64,000 nucleotides of DNA from Solirubrobacter deserti (lineage in GTDB: Bacteria > Actinomycetota > Thermoleophilia > Solirubrobacterales > Solirubrobacteraceae). The stretch's first letter is position 1; the number at the start of each line of letters is the position of its first letter. This document shows, piece by piece, positions 8,475-16,507 of the stretch. The stretch covers positions 868,001 to 932,000 of the forward strand of contig NZ_QPKJ02000002.1 in the NCBI RefSeq assembly GCF_003344625.1, in the 5' to 3' direction. The translations under genes and the position numbers were made by a program. Under the pieces are notes generated by a model. That model did not search any database, was not told where the DNA came from, and saw only the letters and a list, made by a program, of their open reading frames with translations.

Positions 8475-11400
8475 CGGCGCGCGCGTTCGACATCTGCGGG
8501 GCGTTGCCGACCGGGATCACGGTGCTCGAGGCGAGCGCGGGGACGGGCAAGACGTACACGATCGCGGCGCTGGCGGCGCGCTACGTGGCTGAGGGGACGC
8601 CGCTGCAGAACCTGCTGCTGGTCACGTTCACGCGGATGGCGACGGGCGAGCTGCGCGATCGCGTCCGCGAGCGGCTCGTGCGCACCGAGCGCGACCTCAC
8701 GCGCGTGCTGGACGGCGCGCCGCTCGACACGCTCGATGACGTGACCCGGCTGCTGGCCGCCGGCCCTGACGTCGCGGTGCGGCGGGACCGGCTGATCCGC
8801 GCGCTGGCCGACTTCGACGCGGCGACGATCGCGACCACGCACGGGTTCTGCCAGGAGGTGCTCGGTGGGCTCGGCGTCGCGGGCGACCTCGAGCCGGACG
8901 CCGAGCTGGTCGAGGCCGTGGACGACCTGACCGGCGAGGTCGTCGACGACCTGTACGTGCGGCGCTACTTCAAGGACGTCGACGCGCCGCTGATCACGCG
9001 CGCCGAGGCGCTGAAGATCGCGCGCGAGACGATCGCGAACCCGGGCGCGCCGATCGAGCCGCGCGACACGTCGGGGAACGACCTCGCCGCGTTGCGCGCA
9101 CGGCTGGCGGCCCGCGTGCGGGTGGAGCTCGAGGAGCGCAAGCGGACGCTCTCGATCGTCACCTACGACGACCTGCTCACGCGGCTCAACGAGGCCTTGA
9201 AACGCGGCGGAGTGGACAAGCTGCGGGCGCGCTACCGGGTCGTGCTGGTGGATGAGTTCCAGGACACCGATCCGATCCAGTGGGAGATCCTGGAGACCGC
9301 GTTCAAGGCGCCCGAGGTGACGCTGGTGCTGATCGGCGACCCCAAGCAGGCGATCTACGCCTTCCGCGGCGCCGACATCTACTCCTACCTGGAGGCCAAG
9401 GAGACCGCGTCGGCGACGGAGACGCTGAACGTGAACTGGCGCTCGGACCAGGCGCTGATCGACGCCTATGACGCGATGTTCGGCGGCGCCCAGCTCGGTG
9501 ACGAGCGGATCGTGTACCTGAGGGTGCGCGCCAACGACCCCGACAAGCGCCGCTCGCTGCCGGGGGCGCCGCTGCGGATGCGGGTCGTGGACCGGTCGGA
9601 CCCGGCGATCGAGCTCACCGCGAAGGGCTACGCGGGGCTGAACTCGGCGCGCGCGTACGTGGCGCGCGATCTGGCCGAGGACATCGTGCGGCTGCTGGAA
9701 TCGGGGCAGGCGAAGCCCGGCGACATCGCCGTGCTGGTCCGCTACAACCGCCACCACGCGCTGCCGGTCCGGGACGCGCTGGACGCGGCGGGCGTGCCCG
9801 TCGTGATCAACGGCGCGGGCAGCGTGTTCGGCACGCGCGCGGCGAGCGACTGGCTGGACCTGCTGGAGGCGCTGGAGCGGCCGTCGTCGGTGCCGCGCGC
9901 GCGACGCGCGACGATGACGCCGTTCCTCGGCTGGAGCGCCGAGCGCGTGGCCACGGCGGATGACGAGGAGTGGGAGAACGTCCACCGGCGCCTGCACGCG
10001 TGGGCGGCGCTGCTGCGCCGGCGCGGGCTGGCTTCGCTGTTCGAGACGATCACGCTGGTCGAGCGGTTGCCGGGCCGCGTGCTGGCCGAGGCCGACGGCG
10101 AGCGCCGGTTGACCGACCTGCGCCATGTCGGCCAGCTGCTGCACAGCGCCGCTTCCGCCGAGCGGCTCGGCACGGCCGCGCTGGCCGTCTGGCTGCGTCA
10201 GCGCGTCGCGGACGCCGAGCGCGAGGGCGACGAAGAGCGCTCCCGCCGGCTGGAGTCGGACGCCGAGGCCGTGCAGGTGCTGACGATCCACCGCGCGAAG
10301 GGGCTCGAGTTCCCGGTCGTCTACGTCCCGTACCTGTGGGAGCCGACCTGGGTCGACGACAAGCCGATCCCGATCGTCTACCACGACCCCGACGCCGACT
10401 TCCAGCGCACCATCGACGTCGGCCTCGCCGGCTCGGACTATCGCCGCCACAAGGACCTCCACATCGCCGAGCAGCGCGGGGAGGACCTGCGGCTCGCCTA
10501 TGTCGCGCTCACCCGCGCCAAGCACCAGGCCGTCGTCTGGTGGGCCGGCACGTGGAACAGCCGCGACTCCGCGCTGAGTCGCCTGCTGCTCGCCCGCGAC
10601 GCCGACGGCCGCGTCGCCGACCGCGGCCCGAACCCGCCCACCGACGATGTTGCGATCGAGCGCTTCCGCGAGCTCGCCTCCAATGCCCCGGGCTGCGTGA
10701 GCGTCGAGCGCGCGTCGCTGTCAGGCATGCCGCTCGGCTGGTCGGCCCCGCGTCCCGAGGCCGCGTCGCTGGCCGCGGCGACCTTCACCCGCGAGCTCGA
10801 CCGCTCCTGGCGGCGCACCTCCTACAGCGACATCACCGCCGCCGCCCACGAGGCCCGCGTCGCCTCCGAGCCGGAGGAGGTGGCGCTGACCGACGAGCCC
10901 GGCGAGGAGCCCCGCTTCGGCGACCTCGTCCCGGACGACGCCGAAGTCGTCGGCGGCATCGCCCGCTCCGCGCGCGGCGCCCACGCGCCGCCGCCCGCCG
11001 CCGCGCCGCCCGGCGACGGGGTCGCCGCGCCGCCCGCCGCCGCGCCGTCGCGCGCCGCCGACGACGAGGCGACGCTGTCGCTGTTCGACGTCCCGCCCGC
11101 GGCCGGCGCGTCCTCTTCGCCCGCCGCCGGCGCGTCGTCTTCGCCCGCGGCCGGCGCGCCCGCTCCGGCCGCGCCCGTGGCGCTGCCCCTCGCGGACATC
11201 CCCGGCGGCACGGCGTTCGGCACGTTCGTGCACTCCGTGTTCGAGGCGGCGGACTTCGCCGCGCCCGACCTCCAGGCGGAGCTGGCGGACAAGGTGCGCG
11301 CGGCGCTCGCGCGCGGGGCGGTGGACATCGGGTCGCAGGCGGCGCTGGTCGAGGGCCTGAAGGCCGCGATCGAGACGCCGCTCGGGCCGCTCGCGGGCGA

Positions 11401-11974
11401 CCTGCGGCTGCGGGACATCGCGCGGCACGACCGGCTCGACGAGCTCGGGTTCGAGCTGCCGCTCGCCGGGGGCGACGAGCCGCACGCGTGGCTTACGCCC
11501 GGCGCGATCGCGGCCGTCCTGCGCGAGCACCTCGACGCCGACGACCCGCTCGCAGGCTACGCGGACCGGCTGGAGGACCCCGAGCTGCGGGCCGCAGTGC
11601 GCGGGTACCTCACGGGCAGCATCGACCTCGTGTTCCGGGTCGGGGACGGGTTCGCGATCGCGGACTACAAGACGAACGTGCTCGCGCCGCCCGGCGAGGC
11701 GCTCACGGCCGGGCACTACGCGCCCGCAGCGCTCACGGCCGAGATGGAGCACGCGCACTACGGCCTGCAGGCGCTGCTGTACACGGCCGCGCTGCACCGG
11801 TACCTGCGCTGGCGGCTCGCGGGCTACGACCCCGAGCGCCACCTCGCGGGGGTCTTCTACCTGTTCGTGCGCGGGATGACGGGCGCGACCGGGTCCGGCG
11901 TGTTCGCGTGGAAGCCGCCCGCGCCGCTCGTGGTCGCGCTCAGCGACCTGCTCGAACAGGGGGTCGCGGCGTGA
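8471..11974 (+). CDS. recB: Exodeoxyribonuclease V subunit beta, RecB helicase-nuclease
   Basis: An 1167-residue RecB: a 3'-5' superfamily 1A helicase with a C-terminal nuclease. Walker A is ASAGTGKT (residues about 21-28), motif II LVDEFQDTDPIQ (about 259), motif V TIHRAKGLEFPVVYVP (about 605) and motif VI YVALTRAKH (about 675). The nuclease has FGTFVHSVFE and the catalytic IADYKTN near residue 1066. Between helicase and nuclease lies an Ala/Pro-rich linker of about 75 residues (nt 10965-11190) with tandem AAGASSSP units. The GTG at 8471 overlaps the recC stop, and the stop overlaps recD, so the three subunits are translationally coupled. Confidence 0.94.
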   Translation: MTARAFDICGALPTGITVLEASAGTGKTYTIAALAARYVAEGTPLQNLLLVTFTRMATGELRDRVRERLVRTERDLTRVLDGAPLDTLDDVTRLLAAGPDVAVRRDRLIRALADFDAATIATTHGFCQEVLGGLGVAGDLEPDAELVEAVDDLTGEVVDDLYVRRYFKDVDAPLITRAEALKIARETIANPGAPIEPRDTSGNDLAALRARLAARVRVELEERKRTLSIVTYDDLLTRLNEALKRGGVDKLRARYRVVLVDEFQDTDPIQWEILETAFKAPEVTLVLIGDPKQAIYAFRGADIYSYLEAKETASATETLNVNWRSDQALIDAYDAMFGGAQLGDERIVYLRVRANDPDKRRSLPGAPLRMRVVDRSDPAIELTAKGYAGLNSARAYVARDLAEDIVRLLESGQAKPGDIAVLVRYNRHHALPVRDALDAAGVPVVINGAGSVFGTRAASDWLDLLEALERPSSVPRARRATMTPFLGWSAERVATADDEEWENVHRRLHAWAALLRRRGLASLFETITLVERLPGRVLAEADGERRLTDLRHVGQLLHSAASAERLGTAALAVWLRQRVADAEREGDEERSRRLESDAEAVQVLTIHRAKGLEFPVVYVPYLWEPTWVDDKPIPIVYHDPDADFQRTIDVGLAGSDYRRHKDLHIAEQRGEDLRLAYVALTRAKHQAVVWWAGTWNSRDSALSRLLLARDADGRVADRGPNPPTDDVAIERFRELASNAPGCVSVERASLSGMPLGWSAPRPEAASLAAATFTRELDRSWRRTSYSDITAAAHEARVASEPEEVALTDEPGEEPRFGDLVPDDAEVVGGIARSARGAHAPPPAAAPPGDGVAAPPAAAPSRAADDEATLSLFDVPPAAGASSSPAAGASSSPAAGAPAPAAPVALPLADIPGGTAFGTFVHSVFEAADFAAPDLQAELADKVRAALARGAVDIGSQAALVEGLKAAIETPLGPLAGDLRLRDIARHDRLDELGFELPLAGGDEPHAWLTPGAIAAVLREHLDADDPLAGYADRLEDPELRAAVRGYLTGSIDLVFRVGDGFAIADYKTNVLAPPGEALTAGHYAPAALTAEMEHAHYGLQALLYTAALHRYLRWRLAGYDPERHLAGVFYLFVRGMTGATGSGVFAWKPPAPLVVALSDLLEQGVAA

Positions 11975-13737
11975 TCGACGCCTTCGAGGTCCGGCACGCG
12001 CTGCGGTCCACCGGCGTGTTGCGGGAGTTCAACGAGATCGGCGTGCTGGCGGCGGCCGACGTGCACGTCGCCGAGCGGCTCGCCGCGCTCGCGCAGGAGC
12101 AAGACGAGCTCGTCGCGCTCGCCGCCGCGCTGGCCGTGCGCGCGCCGCGGCTCGGCCACGTCTACGTCGACCTGGCGACGATCCGCGAGACCGCGACGGT
12201 CGACTCCGATGAGCCCGTCGACCTGTCCGAGCTGCCGTGGCCGGAGCCCGACGACTGGCTCACCCGCGTGCGGCAGTCGCCGCTGGTCGCGGTCGGCGAG
12301 CGCGAGGGGGAGCCGAAGCCGCTGCGGCTCGTCGACAGCGCGCTCTACCTGGACCGCTACTGGCGCGAGGAGGGCCAGGTCGCGGCCGACCTGCGCGCGC
12401 TCGGCCAGGCCGAGCGCGTCAACGCGTTCGCGCTCGAGCACTCCCTCGACCGGCTGTTCGAAGGGCCCGGGGCGCAGCGCGAAGCGGCGCGGGCGGCGGT
12501 CGAGCGGCGCTTCGCCGTCGTTGCGGGCGGGCCCGGCACCGGCAAGACGACGACCGTGGCGCGGATCGTCGCCGCGCTCGCCGAGCAGGGCTCGGAGCTT
12601 CCGCTCGTCGCGCTCGCGGCGCCGACCGGCAAGGCCGCGACGCGGCTCCAGGAGGCCGTGCACAACGCGGCGCGCACCATGGACATCGGCCCGCGCGTGC
12701 GTGACGAGTTGCTCGCGCTGAAGGCGTCGACGTTGCACCGGCTGCTCGGCTGGAAGCCCGGCAGCCACAGCCGCTTCCGCCACGACCGCAACAACCGGCT
12801 CCCGCACGACGTCGTGATCGTCGACGAGACGTCGATGGTCTCGCTGACCCAGATGGCGCGGCTCGTCGAGGCGGTGCGGCCGGGCGCGCGGCTCGTGCTC
12901 GTCGGCGACCCGGGCCAGCTGACGTCGATCGAGGCCGGGGCCGTGCTGGGGGACATCGTCAAGGTCGGCGGGCCGGGCGTCGTCGAGCTCGACGTCGTCC
13001 ACCGCGGCCAGCAGGGCATCAAGACGCTCGCGCCCGCGATCCGCGACGGCGACCCCGACGCCGCGATCGCCGCGCTGACCGCCGGCTACGACGACATCAC
13101 GTGGATTCCGGTCGACGTGGGGGAGCCCGAGTCGCTCGCGCACGTCAGGCCCGTCCGCGACGGTGCCGTCGAAGCCGCCACCGCCGTGATCGAGGCCGCC
13201 CGTACCGGAGACACGGTGCAGGCGATGGCCGCGCTGGGCGAGTTCCGCGTGCTGTGCGCGCACCGGCGCGGCCCGCACGGCGTCGCGACCTGGACCGCGC
13301 GCATCGAGAGCTGGCTGGGCAGCGCGATCGGCCGCGGCCGCTGGTACGTCGGCCGCCCGCTGCTCGTGACCAAGAACGACTACGGGTTGGACCTCTACAA
13401 CGGCGACGCGGGCGTGATCGTGACCAGCGGCACCGGCGGCAAGGTCGCGGCGGCGTTCGAGCGCCGCGGCGAGCCCGTGCTGTTCGCCCCCTCGCGCCTG
13501 AACGCGATCGAGACCGTGTACGCGATGACGGTCCACAAGAGCCAGGGCTCGCAGTTCGGCACCGCGGCCGTGCTGCTGCCCGCGGCGACGTCGCCGATCC
13601 TCACGCGCGAGCTGCTCTACACCGCCGTCACCCGCGCGAATCGCCACCTGATCCTCGCGGGCACGGAGGAGACGATCCGCGCGGCGGTGGCGCGGCCTGT
13701 CGCCCGCGCCTCCGGGCTGGGCCGGCGCCTAGCCTGA
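11971..13737 (+). CDS. recD: Exodeoxyribonuclease V subunit alpha, RecD helicase
   Basis: A 588-residue RecD, the fast 5'-3' superfamily 1B helicase of RecBCD. After an N-terminal RecC-contacting domain come Walker A AGGPGTGKTTT (about 186-196), Walker B VIVDETSM (about 282), and the late motifs MTVHKSQGSQF (about 520) and LYTAVTRANRHL. The length is close to E. coli RecD (608) and lacks the long N-terminal extension of RecD2, so it is the RecBCD subunit type. The GTG at 11971 overlaps the recB stop (GTGA). It is the last gene of the operon; the SDR gene starts 6 nt later but has its own -10-like box. Confidence 0.93.
   Translation: MIDAFEVRHALRSTGVLREFNEIGVLAAADVHVAERLAALAQEQDELVALAAALAVRAPRLGHVYVDLATIRETATVDSDEPVDLSELPWPEPDDWLTRVRQSPLVAVGEREGEPKPLRLVDSALYLDRYWREEGQVAADLRALGQAERVNAFALEHSLDRLFEGPGAQREAARAAVERRFAVVAGGPGTGKTTTVARIVAALAEQGSELPLVALAAPTGKAATRLQEAVHNAARTMDIGPRVRDELLALKASTLHRLLGWKPGSHSRFRHDRNNRLPHDVVIVDETSMVSLTQMARLVEAVRPGARLVLVGDPGQLTSIEAGAVLGDIVKVGGPGVVELDVVHRGQQGIKTLAPAIRDGDPDAAIAALTAGYDDITWIPVDVGEPESLAHVRPVRDGAVEAATAVIEAARTGDTVQAMAALGEFRVLCAHRRGPHGVATWTARIESWLGSAIGRGRWYVGRPLLVTKNDYGLDLYNGDAGVIVTSGTGGKVAAAFERRGEPVLFAPSRLNAIETVYAMTVHKSQGSQFGTAAVLLPAATSPILTRELLYTAVTRANRHLILAGTEETIRAAVARPVARASGLGRRLA
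13730..13735 (+). promoter_or_regulatory. Putative -10 box of a leaderless promoter (TAGCCT, 8 nt before ATG)
   Basis: TAGCCT overlaps the end of recD and lies exactly 8 nt before the ATG at 13744. The spacing is the same as at 813-818 and 58169-58174. No Shine-Dalgarno sequence is seen. Confidence 0.4.
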
Positions 13738-13743
13738 GGCGTC

Positions 13744-14517
13744 ATGGAGATCGACCTCACCGGCCGCAGGGCCTTCATCAGCGGCTCCACCCAGGGCATC
13801 GGGCGTGCGATCGCCGCCAAGCTCGCCGCGTGCGGCGCCGCCGTGACGATCAACGGGCGTGACGAGAGCAAGGTCCAGGCCGTCGCGGACGAGCTCGGCG
13901 TCGACGGCATCGCCGCCGATGTGAGCACCGCCGAGGGCGCGCAGGCCGTGCTGGCAGCGCTGCCCGACGTCGACATCCTCGTCAACAACCTCGGGATCTT
14001 CGCTCCGACGCCCGTGCTCGAGGTCGACGACGCGACGTGGCAGCGCTTCTGGGACGTCAACGTCATGTCCGCGATCCGCCTCACCCGCGGCTACCTGCCC
14101 GGCATGGTCGAGCGCGGCCACGGCCGCGTGCAGTTCATGGCCAGCGACTCGGCGGTCGTGATCCCGGAGGAGATGGTCCACTACGGCGTCACCAAGACGG
14201 CGCTGCTCGGCGTCTCGCGCGGGTTCGCCAAGGCGGTCAAGGGCAGCGGCGTGACGGTCAACTCCGTGATCGCCGGCCCGACGCACACCGAGGGCGTCGA
14301 GGACTTCGTGTACTCGCTCGTGGGCGACGAGCTCGAGTGGGATGAGGCGCAGCGCCGGTTCGTGGCCGAGCACCGCCCGAACTCGCTGCTCGGGCGCCTG
14401 ATCGAGCCGGACGAGATCGCGAACCTGGTCGCCTACCTGAGCTCGGATCTCGCCTCGGCCACGACGGGCGGAGCCGTCCGCGTGGACGGCGGCTACGTCG
14501 ATCACATCCTCCCGTAG
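13744..14517 (+). CDS. SDR family NAD(P)-dependent oxidoreductase
   Basis: A 257-residue classical short-chain dehydrogenase/reductase. It has the cofactor motif SGSTQGIG (13-20), the NNLG motif (81-84), a catalytic Ser at about 134 (MASDSAVV), and Tyr147 and Lys151 in YGVTK. The C-terminus ends in the usual VRVDGGYVDHILP. NGRD after beta-2 suggests an NADP-leaning pocket, but this is weak evidence. The substrate cannot be read from the sequence. It follows recD by 6 nt on the same strand but is functionally unrelated, and the TAGCCT box suggests its own transcript. Confidence 0.87.
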   Translation: MEIDLTGRRAFISGSTQGIGRAIAAKLAACGAAVTINGRDESKVQAVADELGVDGIAADVSTAEGAQAVLAALPDVDILVNNLGIFAPTPVLEVDDATWQRFWDVNVMSAIRLTRGYLPGMVERGHGRVQFMASDSAVVIPEEMVHYGVTKTALLGVSRGFAKAVKGSGVTVNSVIAGPTHTEGVEDFVYSLVGDELEWDEAQRRFVAEHRPNSLLGRLIEPDEIANLVAYLSSDLASATTGGAVRVDGGYVDHILP

Positions 14518-14520
14518 GCG

Positions 14521-14790
14521 TTACGCGGCGTAGCGGGCCTGCGCGCGGGCGCGGGCCTTCGCGGCCTCTTCCTCGCGGTTCTTCGGCGGCGCGTTGGTCG
14601 TGAGGTGATCGAGCAGCTTCTGGGTCGCGGCCGCGACCTCGGCGACGGCCTGCTCGAACGCCTCCGCGTTGGCCTGCGAGGGCTTCGTGGAGCCGCTGAT
14701 CTTGCGCACGTACTGCAACGCGGCGTCCTGGACTTCCTGCGTCGTGGCGGGCGGCTCGAAGTTGTGGAGCTGACGGATGTTGCGGCACAT
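14521..14790 (-). CDS. DUF2277 family protein
   Basis: An 89-residue cytoplasmic protein of the DUF2277 family, function unknown. The diagnostic N-terminus MCRNIRQLHNFEPPAT is intact, followed by a helical segment (EVQDAALQYVRKISG) and a charged Ala/Arg-rich tail (KNREEEAAKARARAQARY). DUF2277 proteins are small and common in Actinobacteria. The gene lies 10 nt downstream of a 60-residue protein on the same strand, suggesting a two-gene unit, and its stop nearly abuts the convergent SDR gene. Confidence 0.85.
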   Translation of the reverse strand: MCRNIRQLHNFEPPATTQEVQDAALQYVRKISGSTKPSQANAEAFEQAVAEVAAATQKLLDHLTTNAPPKNREEEAAKARARAQARYAA

Positions 14791-14800
14791 GCGACACAGG

Positions 14801-14983
14801 CTACGCCCCGAACTCGGGCGTGTGACGGCCCAGGTCGGTGAGCGCGTAGACGAGGCCCTGCGGCTCCTCGCGCACCTCGACGAGGCCGACCGCGACGAGC
14901 GCGTGCAGGTCGCCGCGGAGCAGGGTCTCGTCCTCGTCCGGCGAAGGACCATCGGACAGCGGGGCAGAGGTCGGGCGAGGCAT
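14801..14983 (-). CDS. Small protein with winged-helix-like C-terminus, function unknown
   Basis: A 60-residue protein starting at ATG 14983 (MPRPTSAPLSDGPSPDEDE...). A good AAAGGAG ribosome site lies about 8 nt upstream, which decides the start. After an acidic, Pro-rich front the segment LLRGDLHALVAVGLVEVREE then LVYALTDLGR looks like the last helix and wing of a winged-helix domain (compare the common YxLTxxG wing ending). It is too short to be a complete regulator. It sits just upstream of the DUF2277 gene in the same direction. Function not recognised. Confidence 0.6.
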   Translation of the reverse strand: MPRPTSAPLSDGPSPDEDETLLRGDLHALVAVGLVEVREEPQGLVYALTDLGRHTPEFGA

Positions 14984-15090
14984 GCGGCGGGCTCCTTTGC
15001 GAGCTACACAGATCCACGTGGGACGGCGTAGCGTTGCGCCGGCTCCGGACGGAATGCGAAGCCCCTGCACTTTGCGCGAAACGGTTGCGC

Positions 15091-15152
15091 TACGCACAGC
15101 TTTGTGCACCGCGCGGCCGCGAATTCGCCGACATACGCACAGCTCATGCACA
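15091..15152. repeat. Pair of TACGCACAGCT direct repeats with dyad symmetry
   Basis: TACGCACAGCT occurs at 15091 and again at 15134, 43 bp apart. In the first copy GCACA-gctt-TGTGC is a perfect inverted repeat (15094-15107). The second copy keeps only GCA...TGC. They lie in the largest non-coding gap of the window (14984-15200), between the divergent 60-residue protein and the HARE-HTH gene, and could be regulator sites. Apart from these elements I see nothing else in the gap. Confidence 0.4.
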
Positions 15153-15200
15153 GCCCCACGTGCCGCCCGATCCGGCGCGCCGTGTAGAACGGCTGGGCCG

Positions 15201-16004
15201 ATGGGCCCTTCACCCCGCCTCCTCCGCGCCGTCGTCGCCGAGCGCGCCACGCTCGAGCGCCAACGCGCCCAGCTCGCGCGCGAAGCCGACCACCTGCGCG
15301 CCTCGCTGGCCCGCATCGAGGCGGGCCTGGCGGAGATCGACGCGCTGTGCGCCCGCCTCGACGACCTGGCTGGGCCCGGAGACGAACCGGCGCGAGGGCA
15401 GGAGGCGCGGGCGCGCGGCGAGAGGGCACGGGCGCCGGGCGAGAGGACGCCGCGCGACGCGACGCGCTCGCCGGCCCGCCACGACGGCCGCGCCGCCCAC
15501 TCGGCCCGCGAGGACGGCCGCGCCGCCCACTCGCCGGCCCACGCCGACGGCCGCGCCGCGCACTCGCCGCATCGCGCCGCGCCCGCGCGGCTCGCCGCCC
15601 CCGCCGACGACGCGCCCACCCTCCTGCGCGGCCCTGCGATCCGCACCACCGCGGTGGCGGTCCTGATCGCCCAGGGCGGCGACGGCCTGCACTACCGGGA
15701 CTGGTACGAGCTGGTCCGACGTGAGGGTTACGAGGTCGCGGGGAAGGACCCGCTGGCGGTGTTCCTCACCCAGATCTCGCGCTCGCCCGCGGTGCGCAAG
15801 GGCGCCCGACCGGGCGAATACGTGCTCGACCGCGGCGCGCGTGCCACCCTGGCAGAACGTCTGGAGCACCTGAACCGCGCCCTCGCCGCTCTGCCCCAGC
15901 AGACGAGCGACCTGACCGAGCTGCGCAGCCGCCGCGCGCAGCTGACGTCGGAGATCGCCAAGACCGAGAAGGCGCTCGAGGAACTCGAGACGGCGGCGGC
16001 ATGA
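15201..16004 (+). CDS. Coiled-coil protein with HARE-HTH-like domain
   Basis: A 267-residue protein. Residues about 5-60 form a Leu/Ala/Arg/Glu-rich coiled coil. A basic low-complexity linker follows with three copies of DGRAAHS (nt 15483, 15513, 15546). Residues about 150-215 (AIRTTAVAVLIAQGGDGLHY, then YELVRREGYEVAGKDPLAVF and ISRSPAVRKG...GEYVLD) resemble the HARE-HTH winged helix found in ASXL, RNA polymerase delta and some restriction systems. A second coiled coil ends the protein. No nuclease or methylase is adjacent. The stop overlaps the GNAT gene (ATGA). The domain match is by eye; DNA binding is inference. Confidence 0.65.
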   Translation: MGPSPRLLRAVVAERATLERQRAQLAREADHLRASLARIEAGLAEIDALCARLDDLAGPGDEPARGQEARARGERARAPGERTPRDATRSPARHDGRAAHSAREDGRAAHSPAHADGRAAHSPHRAAPARLAAPADDAPTLLRGPAIRTTAVAVLIAQGGDGLHYRDWYELVRREGYEVAGKDPLAVFLTQISRSPAVRKGARPGEYVLDRGARATLAERLEHLNRALAALPQQTSDLTELRSRRAQLTSEIAKTEKALEELETAAA

Positions 16005-16507
16005 CGATCCGACCCGCCACCGCCGCGGACGCCGCGCAGATCGTCGCGATCTACAACCACGGGATCGCCGAGCGCCAGGCGACGTTCGAGACGCGCCCGC
16101 GCAGCACCGACGACGTCGCGGAGTGGCTCGCCGCCCGGCGCCCGTTCCTGGTCGCCACCGACGGCGACGCGGTCCTCGGGTTCGCCCGCGTCTCCGCCTA
16201 CTCCACCCGCGCGGCGTACGCGGGCGTCGGCGAGCACACGGTGTACGTCTCGCACACCGCGCGCGGGCGCGGCGTCGGCGTCGCGCTCCTGAACGCGCTG
16301 GCGGACGCCGCCACCCAGGCGGGCTACCACAAGCTCACGAGCCGGGTGTTCGCCACCAACGCCGCCTCGCTGGCGCTGCACCGCAAGGCGGGCTTCACCG
16401 AGGTCGGCGTCCAGCGCCGCCACGCGCAGCTCGACGGGGAGTGGAAGGACACCGTGCTGGTGGAGCGCCTGCTCGGCGAGGCCGCCAACTACCCTCTCAC
16501 CCCGTAA
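16001..16507 (+). CDS. GNAT N-acetyltransferase, phosphinothricin-acetyltransferase-like
   Basis: A 168-residue GNAT enzyme that transfers acetyl from acetyl-CoA to an amine. The opening (TIRPATAADAAQIVAIYNHG) and the TFETRPRS segment match the Pat/Bar (L-amino acid or phosphinothricin acetyltransferase) branch. The acetyl-CoA loop is RGRGVGVALL, and the end (GFTEVGVQRRHAQLDGEWKD) is also characteristic. The likely substrate is an amino acid or analogue, but it is not proven. It overlaps the HARE-HTH gene by 4 nt and the next gene by 1 nt (TAATG), so the three are translationally coupled. Confidence 0.85.
   Translation: MTIRPATAADAAQIVAIYNHGIAERQATFETRPRSTDDVAEWLAARRPFLVATDGDAVLGFARVSAYSTRAAYAGVGEHTVYVSHTARGRGVGVALLNALADAATQAGYHKLTSRVFATNAASLALHRKAGFTEVGVQRRHAQLDGEWKDTVLVERLLGEAANYPLTP

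Noticed and set aside
7652..10525. A 957-codon minus-strand frame across recC/recB
   Set aside because: It is an antisense shadow of recC and recB, whose motifs are complete on the plus strand.
11100..11163. RecB linker repeats as a mobile element or frameshift
   Set aside because: The reading frame is intact on both sides and the repeats are a multiple of three bases, consistent with a flexible linker.
15483..15566. The DGRAAHS repeats as a CRISPR array
   Set aside because: They are 21-nt in-frame coding repeats with 9-12-nt gaps inside a gene, not 24-48-nt repeats with unique spacers.
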